Below, piece after piece: positions 8,557 through 15,071 of a stretch of DNA of 16,919 bases. The translations under genes were made by a program, and so were the position numbers. This stretch comes from JASEGV01 sp037443545. Lineage in GTDB: Bacteria; Bacteroidota; Ignavibacteria; UBA10030; BY39. How positions within the stretch are numbered: the first letter of the stretch is position 1; each line of letters starts with the position of its first letter. The notes below the pieces were generated by a model that saw nothing but the letters and a program-made list of their open reading frames with translations, searched no databases and had not been told where the DNA came from. The DNA is taken from assembly GCA_037443545.1 (NCBI GenBank), contig JBBIOD010000036.1:1-16919 (forward strand), given 5' to 3'.

Positions 8557-8841
8557 ATTAAACAGAGAACTGATATTATATATGGTTACTGTCGATACAA
8601 GGTTGTTTACTACAAATTTAGGTTTTCTTTTTACATTCTTCGTCTTGTCGCCGAAGAACACTCGCAAACCTACAGGTTATGCAGGTTGTCGATACGACTG
8701 TTGGCTAAGGGAATTATCGAGAGAACCAGCCCGAACGCAAACCGAGCAGGCCCCCCTGAAATGGTTGAAGGTGCCTATTTTTTTTTCGCTGCTTTTTATT
8801 TTTGGAACATCAGTTAAATATAAAAATACATTGGAGATAGA
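8557..8841 (+). other. Structured noncoding region between the UPF0104 gene and uppP
   Basis: A 285-base gap, far longer than its neighbours. It holds a perfect 7-bp hairpin TTCTTCG/CGAAGAA (8636-8642 with 8652-8658), a possible AACCT/AGGTT pairing (8667-8671 with 8683-8687), a small GTCG-ATA-CGAC hairpin (8688-8698), a direct repeat TGTCGATAC (8590-8598 and 8687-8695), a GC-rich patch near 8727-8757, and the terminator-like element at 8748-8786. An 87-codon frame from 8582 to 8845 overlaps it but has no clear ribosome site or recognisable domain. It could be a leader or attenuator RNA for uppP, a small RNA, or the decayed remains of a repeat. I recognise no known riboswitch class. Confidence 0.4.
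8748..8786 (+). terminator. Probable intrinsic terminator upstream of uppP
   Basis: AGGCCCC (8748-8754) pairs with GGTGCCT (8770-8776) with one mismatch, followed after one A by nine T residues at 8778-8786. This is a typical rho-independent layout. It is 56 bases before the uppP start, so it would either end the upstream operon or act as an attenuator for uppP. Confidence 0.5.
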
Positions 8842-9660
8842 TTGAGTTTATTAGATGCAGTTTTGTTAGGAATCATTCAAGGTCTTACAGAATTCCTCCC
8901 CATTAGCAGTTCGGGTCATCTGGTTTTGAGTCAGGAGCTTTTACATATCGCTCACAGCGGCAATATTACATTTGAAGTGTTTGTCCATTTCGGTACTTTA
9001 TTAAGTGTCGTATTTATGTTTTGGAAAGATATCAAATTGATATTTCTATCCGTCTGTGAGGTGTGTAAAAATCCTAAACAATTGAAATTACTTTTTAAGA
9101 GTAACGAACATTTAAAAATTGCGGTCTTCATCGCAATCGGTTCAATCCCGGCAGCAATCGTTGGAATCGTGTTTGAAAAAGAGATTAGTGTATTCTTTAA
9201 CGACCCGAAATTTGTCTCGGTTATGTTGCTCATCACCGGATTGATATTATTCTTAACAAAATTTTCAAATCCTAAAGAAGGTTCATCGGTGGGTTTGGTG
9301 TCAGCAATAATCATAGGAATTGCTCAAGCCGTTGCGATTGTTCCGGGAATTTCGCGTTCGGGTATTACTATCAGCAGCGCTTTATTTGCTGGAGTGTCGC
9401 GTGAGAATGCTGCAAAGTTTTCGTTTTTAATGGCACTCCCCGTAATTTTAGGTGCTTCTATTCTAGAAGCTACCGAAGTTTTTCAAACGTCCATAACAAA
9501 TCAGGAATTATTAGTTTATATTGTAGGAACTGCTGTGGCAGCGATTACCGGTTATGCATCAATCCGGGTTGTCCTCGGTCTGTTAAAAAAGAAACGTTTC
9601 AGTTGGTTCTCGTATTATTGTTTTATTGCGGGAATATTAGGTATTTTATTTATAGGATAA
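8842..9660 (+). CDS. uppP: Undecaprenyl-diphosphate phosphatase UppP (BacA)
   Basis: A 272-residue integral membrane enzyme that dephosphorylates undecaprenyl pyrophosphate so the lipid carrier for peptidoglycan and surface glycans can be reused; overexpression of the family gives bacitracin resistance. Length matches E. coli UppP (273). Seen: the N-terminal QGLTEFLPISSSGHL stretch with E17 and H26 of the active site, and PGISRSG at 168-174 with R172, corresponding to the essential Arg174 of E. coli. Several hydrophobic segments fill the rest. The start codon is TTG at 8842, chosen because GGAG lies five bases before it and MSLLDAVLLGIIQGLTE matches family N-termini. The - strand sugar phosphotransferase in this window uses the same lipid carrier. 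Confidence 0.95.
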   Translation: MSLLDAVLLGIIQGLTEFLPISSSGHLVLSQELLHIAHSGNITFEVFVHFGTLLSVVFMFWKDIKLIFLSVCEVCKNPKQLKLLFKSNEHLKIAVFIAIGSIPAAIVGIVFEKEISVFFNDPKFVSVMLLITGLILFLTKFSNPKEGSSVGLVSAIIIGIAQAVAIVPGISRSGITISSALFAGVSRENAAKFSFLMALPVILGASILEATEVFQTSITNQELLVYIVGTAVAAITGYASIRVVLGLLKKKRFSWFSYYCFIAGILGILFIG

Positions 9661-9692
9661 AAAATTATTAACAAATTAAAGAAAGGAAAATT

Positions 9693-10301
9693 ATGAAGAC
9701 AATAACTTTTGTTTTAATCGCATTATTTGTTTCATCAATAGGATTAGGACAATCAAAAACTACAAAGGGAAAAAATATGGAACAAAAACCAGCACCAAAT
9801 CCTATTGTTGTAATCGAAACGACTATGGGTACAATCGAAATCGAAATGTTTGCCAAAGAAACTCCGAAGACAGTCGAAAATTTTATTGGACATGCTCGAA
9901 AGGGATATTACAACGGAATAATATTTCACCGTGTTATAGATAACTTTATGATTCAAGGGGGCGACCCGACTGGAACAGGCCGCGGCGGCGAGAGTATCTG
10001 GGGCAAACCATTCGCGGATGAATTCAGCCCGAAATTAAAGCACGAAGCTGCCGGTATACTATCGATGGCAAATGCAGGACCTAATACAAACGGCAGCCAA
10101 TTTTTTATTACGCTCGTCCCTACACCTCACCTCGACGGAAGGCATACCGTTTTTGGAAAAGTGATTAATGGTTTGGATGTTGTAAAAGCTATCGGTAAAG
10201 TTAAAACAATAAAACCTTCCGATAAACCAGAGAAAGATGTAGTGATGAAAAAAGTTTTCGTTAAAGGTGAAGAACAAAAAGAGACCGAAAAGAAAAAATA
10301 A
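9693..10301 (+). CDS. Exported cyclophilin-type peptidyl-prolyl isomerase
   Basis: A 202-residue cyclophilin that isomerises Xaa-Pro bonds. A signal peptide is visible at residues 1-19 (MKTITFVLIALFVSSIGLG), so it probably works in the periplasm. The catalytic core is intact: GIIFHRVI with R80, MIQGGDPTGTGRGG with Q88, NGSQFFIT and HLDGRHTVFG. The human Trp121 position is replaced as in most bacterial forms, which usually predicts weak cyclosporin binding. A basic Lys/Glu-rich tail closes the protein. The ATG at 9693 has AAAGGAAAA before it; an internal Met29 would give a cytosolic form lacking the signal peptide. It lies 32 bases after uppP and 10 before the permease. Confidence 0.93.
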   Translation: MKTITFVLIALFVSSIGLGQSKTTKGKNMEQKPAPNPIVVIETTMGTIEIEMFAKETPKTVENFIGHARKGYYNGIIFHRVIDNFMIQGGDPTGTGRGGESIWGKPFADEFSPKLKHEAAGILSMANAGPNTNGSQFFITLVPTPHLDGRHTVFGKVINGLDVVKAIGKVKTIKPSDKPEKDVVMKKVFVKGEEQKETEKKK

Positions 10302-10311
10302 TAATTCACTT

Positions 10312-11697
10312 ATGTTGTCTCCCGAAAAATCGGAATTAAAGCGAGGGCTGAATGTCTTCGACGCCACGATGTTAGTCGTAGGTTCTATGATTGGTTCGGG
10401 AATTTTTATAGCTCCATCTTTGATAGCCGGGTATATTCAAACGCCCGGCTTAATTATTTTGATTTGGGTGGTAGGTGGTTTGCTCACAGTTTTTGGGAGT
10501 TTGAGTTATGCCGAACTTGCCGCAGCTATGCCACGCACCGGCGGTCAATACGTTTTTCTGCGCGAAGCATACAGTCCGTTGTGGGGATTTCTTTATGGTT
10601 GGACGTTATTTCTTGTAATACAAACCGGATTTATTGCAGCCGTAGCAGTCGCCTTTGCAAAGTATTTAGGTGTTTTCATTCCTTTGTTATCAGAAAGCAA
10701 CGTCATTTTTTCATTCCAAAATTTTACAATTAATTCGGCACAAATTATTGCTATCATCAGTATTGTATTGCTCTCGGTTATAAATATTTTAGGTGTTAAG
10801 TTAGGGGCAGCGGTTCAAAATATTTTCACAGTCTCGAAGGTAGCCGCACTTGCGTTGCTGGTTGGTGTAAGTTTTACAGTTGGCAATGGTTCGCTTTCTA
10901 ATTTTACACCGGTGTTAACTCCAATAATTCCTGAAGCTATCGGATTAAGTCTCTTTGCCGCAATCGCCGTGGCAATGTCGAAGGCGCTATTTGCTTACGA
11001 TGCCTGGAACTCCGTTACATTCACAGCCGAAGAAATCAAATTCCCTGAAAAAAATCTCCCGCGTGCTCTGGTCTTGGGAACCGCCGCCACCGCACTAATC
11101 TATACGATTACTACGATGGCTTATATGTATATCGTTCCTGTTCAGCAAATGGCAACCGTAGCCGAAAACAGAATTGCTGCCGAAGTTGCTCAAATAGTTT
11201 TCGGTCCCGCCGGGTTAGTTTTTATTACTGCCGCAATTTTAGTTTCTACATTCGGTTGTAACAACGGGTTGATACTTGCTGGACCGCGTGTTTATTACGC
11301 AATGGCGAAGGACAAAATATTTTTTGAAAAAGTAAAAACAGTTAATGCAAAATTTAAAACACCGGCAGTTTCCCTTGTTTATCAATGTATTTGGGCTTGC
11401 TTGCTTACTCTGACGGGAACATACAGCGACTTGCTCACTTATACCGCATTCGCATCTCTCCTTTTCGGCGTGCTTACAGTTGTAGGATTGTTCGTCCTTC
11501 GAAAAAAGTTACCCGGTTTAAACCGTCCTTACAAAACTTGGGGCTATCCTGTTGTTCCGGCGCTCTATGTGCTGGTAGCTCTTTTTTTTATCGTATTTAT
11601 TTTTATCGGCGATTTACGGAATTCAGGATTAGGGCTTGCAATCATTATTGCCGGAATCCCTGTTTATTTTTATTTAAAAAGTAGAAGTAATGGCTAA
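10312..11697 (+). CDS. APC-superfamily amino acid permease
   Basis: A 461-residue inner-membrane transporter with about 12 hydrophobic segments. The unwound first helix of the amino acid-polyamine-organocation (APC) fold is seen as VGSMIGSGIFIAPS, followed by YAELAAAMPRTGGQYVFLREAYSP, typical of the LAT/APA branch, and by AYDAWNSVTFTAEEIKFPEKNLPRAL. It should import or exchange an amino acid; the substrate cannot be told. A frame opening at a GTG (10267) would overlap the cyclophilin gene and adds a Lys/Asn-rich tail unlike the family, so the ATG at 10312 is preferred, though no clear ribosome site precedes it. The end overlaps holA by eight bases. Confidence 0.92.
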   Translation: MLSPEKSELKRGLNVFDATMLVVGSMIGSGIFIAPSLIAGYIQTPGLIILIWVVGGLLTVFGSLSYAELAAAMPRTGGQYVFLREAYSPLWGFLYGWTLFLVIQTGFIAAVAVAFAKYLGVFIPLLSESNVIFSFQNFTINSAQIIAIISIVLLSVINILGVKLGAAVQNIFTVSKVAALALLVGVSFTVGNGSLSNFTPVLTPIIPEAIGLSLFAAIAVAMSKALFAYDAWNSVTFTAEEIKFPEKNLPRALVLGTAATALIYTITTMAYMYIVPVQQMATVAENRIAAEVAQIVFGPAGLVFITAAILVSTFGCNNGLILAGPRVYYAMAKDKIFFEKVKTVNAKFKTPAVSLVYQCIWACLLTLTGTYSDLLTYTAFASLLFGVLTVVGLFVLRKKLPGLNRPYKTWGYPVVPALYVLVALFFIVFIFIGDLRNSGLGLAIIIAGIPVYFYLKSRSNG

Positions 11698-12712
11698 AGA
11701 AAAATCGGACATAGCTTCAATACAGGATTTGGAAACTTCTATCATTCAAAAAAAAATTTTCCCCCTGTATTATTTTTTTGGGGATGAGGATTTCTTGATT
11801 GATCAATTCATACAACAAATTATCAGAGAGAGTGTTGACGAGTCGGTTAAGGGTTTCAATGTGGATATCGTGGATGGAAATAATATTGAGGTAAAAAATT
11901 TACTCTGCATTGCTTCGGCTTATCCGATGACTTCCGAAAAAAGAGTTGTTGTTATAAAAGAGTTTAATAAACTTTTGACGAGCGAAAATAACAAAACTTT
12001 AATCGGGCGTTATCTCGAAAATCCCTCAGAATCTACAATAATGTTGATGGTTGGCTCAAAATTAGACAATCGAACTGCTATTGCAAAATCGATTAAAAGT
12101 AAAGGGATGGTGGTTGAATTTAAACCATTGTACGATAATCAAGTTGCAGGATGGATTAAAAATCACATTAAAAATTTTGGGAAGAAGATAACCGACGCAG
12201 CTGCACAATTGATTGCCGAATGCACCGGCAATTCGATGCGCGAGATACACAACGAATTGGAAAAGCTCACGATTTATGTAGATTCTAAAAAAATGATAGA
12301 TGAAGAAGACGTTAATTCGGTTGTTGGGGTTTCGAAGGCGTTTAATGTTTTCTCGCTGCAAAAAGCTATCGGCGAAAAAGATATTTCCAAAGCCGTAACA
12401 ATAATTGAGAACATGCTCAACAACGGCGAATCGGCGCTCGGAACTATCGTCATGCTATCCAAATATTTTCAAAAACTTTGGATCATCAGAGGTTCAGGTT
12501 TAGAAAGCGAATTCGACATCGTGAACCGCTTGAAAATTAATCAGTTCTTTGTAAAAGAATACCTTAATGCTGCGAGGAATTACTCGATTGCCAATATCGA
12601 GCAAGCCTTTGATCAACTTGTGGAGACTGACGAATCGCTGAAATCGTCTTCTATCGACGAGAAACTCGCAATGACTTTGTTGATTTATAAAATCATCGGG
12701 AAACGAGACTGA
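11690..12712 (+). CDS. holA: DNA polymerase III delta subunit (clamp loader)
   Basis: A 340-residue HolA-family protein, the clamp-loader subunit that opens the beta sliding clamp. Length matches E. coli HolA (343). Near the N-terminus PLYYFFGDEDFLIDQF (25-40) is the family's start of the AAA+-like domain; VVIKEFNKLL, a GWIKNHIKNFGKKIT stretch, ECTGNSMREIHNELEKL and the sensor-like VVGVSKAFNVFSLQKAIGEKD follow, then the helical collar domain. It overlaps the permease gene by eight bases, implying coupling. A nine-A run followed by TTTT and CCCCC lies in codons 20-25, which could promote slippage. Followed by an 80-base gap before the sigma gene. Confidence 0.9.
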   Translation: MAKEKSDIASIQDLETSIIQKKIFPLYYFFGDEDFLIDQFIQQIIRESVDESVKGFNVDIVDGNNIEVKNLLCIASAYPMTSEKRVVVIKEFNKLLTSENNKTLIGRYLENPSESTIMLMVGSKLDNRTAIAKSIKSKGMVVEFKPLYDNQVAGWIKNHIKNFGKKITDAAAQLIAECTGNSMREIHNELEKLTIYVDSKKMIDEEDVNSVVGVSKAFNVFSLQKAIGEKDISKAVTIIENMLNNGESALGTIVMLSKYFQKLWIIRGSGLESEFDIVNRLKINQFFVKEYLNAARNYSIANIEQAFDQLVETDESLKSSSIDEKLAMTLLIYKIIGKRD

Positions 12713-12722
12713 TTATTTCTGC

Positions 12723-12745
12723 AACTTTTCAAAAATTCAAAAGTT
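12723..12745 (+). repeat. Inverted repeat upstream of the sigma factor gene
   Basis: AACTTTT (12723-12729) and AAAAGTT (12739-12745) form a perfect 7-bp inverted repeat with a 9-base spacer, between holA and the sigma gene. No T-run follows, so it is not a terminator. It may be a protein binding site or a weak hairpin; with this AT content chance is also possible. Confidence 0.3.
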
Positions 12746-12792
12746 AAATTATCGGCGGCATTTTGAACCGATTAAATAATAAACCGCTCGCA

Positions 12793-13355
12793 ATGTTGTC
12801 GGACGAAGAACTAATCGCTTTATTCCAAGGCGAAATCCGGAAGCGTTCGACGTTATTGTAGGCAAATTTAAAAATCCACTAATGAATTTTATTTACCGAT
12901 TCACGAGCAATTATGCTGAGAGCGAAGCTATCGTTCAGGAAACTTTCGTCAAAGTATTCGTGAACCGACATTCATACAAACCGATAGCAAAATTCTCAAC
13001 TTGGATTTATACGATCGCCGCTAATTTAGCGAAGACTCAACTGCGAAGGAAAGCTCGTATCACATTCTTCTCTTCGTTATCTAAAAAATATGATGGGGAA
13101 GAGGTTGAGTTTGAAGATAAAAGCTATAACCTCGATTCGGTTACAAATGGCGTGATGATGGATGAGATAATTCAGAAAGCATTAGACCTGATTCCGCTGA
13201 AATACAGGGAAACTGTTGTATTGCGCGACATTCAGGACTTGCCATATGAGGAAATAGCAACGATAATCGGTACTAACATCGGGACTGTTAAATCAAGAAT
13301 AAATCGCGGAAGAGATATGTTGCATAAATATCTGAAAGTATCAATCGATGAATAA
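12793..13355 (+). CDS. ECF-type RNA polymerase sigma factor, apparent one-base frameshift
   Basis: The gene is split over two frames. The upstream part reads MLSDEELIALFQG from ATG 12793 (or from TTG 12763, adding ten residues) and meets TAG at 12859. From 12831 the frame one base back reads NPEAFDVIVGKFKNPLMNF and continues without a stop to 13355. Joined, they give about 187 residues, the normal ECF sigma length. Region 2 is seen as AESEAIVQETFVKVF and FSTWIYTIAANLAKTQLRRKAR, region 4 as LIPLKYRETVVLRDIQDLPYEEIATIIGTNIGTVKSRINRGRDML. The simplest reading is one G lost near 12829-12833, where GGCGGAAAT would restore Q-G-G-N-P-E. It may be a true mutation or a sequencing error. A protein from ATG 12882 alone (157 residues) would lack the start of region 2. 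It overlaps the next gene by eight bases. Confidence 0.85.
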
Positions 13356-13893
13356 CAACTTACATCGTATTTTAAAAAAACTTCGGAAGGTAGAAGTCGG
13401 CGGCGATTTCGAAATGCGGCTTAAAAAACGGTTAACACTTGAAACTACAAAATCTTCTTTCTTCTCTATATTAAGATTTTACGTTTTCCGGAATCGTATT
13501 CCGGCTTATTCCGTATCGGCAATAGCAGTTGTTGCGATTGGTATAGCATCGTATTATATTTTCATACGGACGGGTTTTACCCCACAGGAACCTATTCCAG
13601 TAATCCGTTACGAAGTTAAATCACGGTCTGTCGATGAAGCAACATCAGAAAAAGAAGTCCTTAAGCCAAAAACGAACAACGAAGCGCCAGTTGCCGGATA
13701 TGACAAAAAAAGAAATCAAAAAGTGGAAAAACTCTATCGGACGCAAACAGATCTGCCTGTCCGATCGCCGGATATAGTTTCTACACCTCAAGTAATGGAG
13801 AAAGTCAGAAGCAGCACGATGCTGGAATTTGCCGACACACTTTCGATAAGGGATAGTTTAACCATTGATACTTTGAATACCAGGAAATCATAA
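13348..13893 (+). CDS. Single-pass membrane protein, probable anti-sigma factor
   Basis: A 181-residue protein that I do not recognise as a named family. Residues 1-50 are a basic, helix-prone cytoplasmic stretch (ILKKLRKVEVGGDFEMRLKKRL), 51-75 a single membrane helix, and the rest a polar, low-complexity, probably periplasmic tail of about 105 residues. The gene starts eight bases inside the end of the ECF sigma gene, the usual sigma/anti-sigma arrangement, and the one-helix topology fits a membrane anti-sigma factor. It lacks the H-x3-C-x2-C zinc motif of common ZAS anti-sigma factors, so this role is inferred from context and topology only. Confidence 0.6.
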   Translation: MNNNLHRILKKLRKVEVGGDFEMRLKKRLTLETTKSSFFSILRFYVFRNRIPAYSVSAIAVVAIGIASYYIFIRTGFTPQEPIPVIRYEVKSRSVDEATSEKEVLKPKTNNEAPVAGYDKKRNQKVEKLYRTQTDLPVRSPDIVSTPQVMEKVRSSTMLEFADTLSIRDSLTIDTLNTRKS

Positions 13894-13966
13894 GTAACTT
13901 GATTACCGTTTTATAAATTTTTTTATTACATTAAAATGAAATTAACAACAAATTTAAAGGTATAAC

Positions 13967-14617
13967 ATGCCAAATTTAAATATCCCGGAAGAACAGAAAC
14001 GTAATATGCGTCAGCAACCATTATCGCCCTTTAAACGACAAGCGATGGCAGGCGGAGGTTCAAAAATGCTTCCTATTATGGTTATATTTGGGCTGATTAT
14101 TTTAATCGGAGTTGTTCTTTACGCACTTAACCGGTATGGTTATGTAAATTTATGGGTGGAAAAACCCACAAAGGTAATTGTCATTCCTGAACACCAAGAA
14201 CAGATAACTGAACCCACTACGCCCCAACCTATAGAAGAAGAAACGACTCCACAAGCTACAGCTGAATCAGTTCCCCGAAATGAAGCACATGTTACTACAC
14301 AGGTACCAACTTCAGAACCCTCAGAACAAGTTGTAATAAAAGAAGCTGAACAAAAAGTACACAAAGAAACAGGTATCGGAAGTTATTCGATCGTGGTTGC
14401 TTCGTTTAAAGAAAAAGCGAATGCAGAAAAAAATGTGAAACGTTGGACAGATGCAGGATATGAAGCAATGATAACAGAAAAAGGTGCCGAAAAAAAAGGA
14501 AGCAAATGGTATCGTGTTAGTATTGGAAGGTATGAAACGAAACAGGATGCTATGAAAGCGGCAGCCAAACTTGCCGACGCTCTCGAAGCAGGTTATTGGA
14601 TTGAACAAGTGAAGTAG
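13967..14617 (+). CDS. SPOR-domain membrane protein
   Basis: A 216-residue inner-membrane protein: short basic cytoplasmic segment (1-33), one membrane helix (34-54), a Thr/Pro/Glu-rich periplasmic linker (about 66-136) and a C-terminal SPOR domain (138-216; SYSIVVASFKEKANAEK, WYRVSIGRYETKQDAMKAA). SPOR domains bind denuded glycan strands of septal peptidoglycan, and this N-in, one-helix, linker, SPOR order resembles FtsN and DedD, so a place at the division site is likely though not proven. The ATG at 13967 is preceded by AAAGG about eight bases upstream. A 73-base gap separates it from the probable anti-sigma gene and no clear promoter is seen there. A terminator follows 120 bases after the stop. 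Confidence 0.88.
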   Translation: MPNLNIPEEQKRNMRQQPLSPFKRQAMAGGGSKMLPIMVIFGLIILIGVVLYALNRYGYVNLWVEKPTKVIVIPEHQEQITEPTTPQPIEEETTPQATAESVPRNEAHVTTQVPTSEPSEQVVIKEAEQKVHKETGIGSYSIVVASFKEKANAEKNVKRWTDAGYEAMITEKGAEKKGSKWYRVSIGRYETKQDAMKAAAKLADALEAGYWIEQVK

Positions 14618-14737
14618 GCTGTCGTTCGGATACGTTTTTTAATTGGTAAGGTTTTATAATGACTTTCGCGAATAAGATATTGTTCGTATTTGTCTATACT
14701 TACATCTATACATAGATTTATACAATGGTAACGATTT

Positions 14738-14784
14738 ATCCCCGGTTAGTATCTCAAAACTAAGTGGGGATTTTAATTTTTTTT
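14738..14784 (+). terminator. Intrinsic terminator of the + strand gene run
   Basis: ATCCCC (14738-14743) pairs with GGGGAT (14766-14771) and, after a two-base internal mismatch, TTAGT (14746-14750) with ACTAA (14759-14763), closing an 8-base loop. T-rich sequence follows (14771-14784, broken by AA). The T-run is on the + side only, so it serves the SPOR gene transcript. Its right arm covers the last codons of the converging small membrane protein gene. Confidence 0.65.
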
Positions 14785-15056
14785 CGCTCTAATTTTATAT
14801 AGGCATAATAAAAAATAGATTCTAATATAGTGAGGAGTGCCAGCGACATCTGGTCGCGGTCGAACCATACGCTCAGACCTTCTTTATCGAAAAAGAATTT
14901 CAAAAATACAGTTGCAACCGACCAACCGACGGCAAAAATCAGAGCCATAAATCCGACAGCGAGAAAAGCTTCGCCTGTACCGGCTTCCTGCCAACGCTTC
15001 GTAAATATTGCTGATGCTGCTACTAAGTGTATATAAAAAACAAAAACTGCTACCAT
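14760..15056 (-). CDS. Small three-helix membrane protein, function unknown
   Basis: A 98-residue hydrophobic protein of unrecognised family with three likely membrane helices (about 1-18, 29-52 and 68-87) and a basic C-terminus (KLERKKIKIPT). Between helices two and three is a charged amphipathic stretch, FFFDKEGLSVWFDRDQ. It is real rather than random: the ATG is preceded by AAAGGTGA at good spacing, it starts 15 bases after the sugar phosphotransferase stop on the same strand, and the hydrophobic pattern is regular. Co-transcription suggests a link to surface glycan synthesis, but no function can be given. Confidence 0.75.
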   Translation of the reverse strand: MVAVFVFYIHLVAASAIFTKRWQEAGTGEAFLAVGFMALIFAVGWSVATVFLKFFFDKEGLSVWFDRDQMSLALLTILESIFYYAYIKLERKKIKIPT

Positions 15057-15071
15057 AATTATTTCACCTTT

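Noticed and set aside
10267..10311. GTG start for the permease inside the cyclophilin gene
   Set aside because: It would add a Lys/Asn-rich tail unlike APC permeases; the only purine-rich site directly abuts the GTG.
12882..13355. Sigma factor starting at ATG 12882
   Set aside because: The homology-like sequence continues upstream in the same frame (NPEAFDVIVGKF...) to a frame junction at about 12831, so this ATG is an internal Met of region 2.
13894..13966. Promoter or terminator between the anti-sigma candidate and SPOR gene
   Set aside because: Only a 4-bp stem (GTAA/TTAC) and AT-rich runs are present, too weak to call.
14618..14737. Small RNA or gene between the SPOR gene and its terminator
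   Set aside because: No frame, strong hairpin or promoter was seen; it is best read as a 3' untranslated region.
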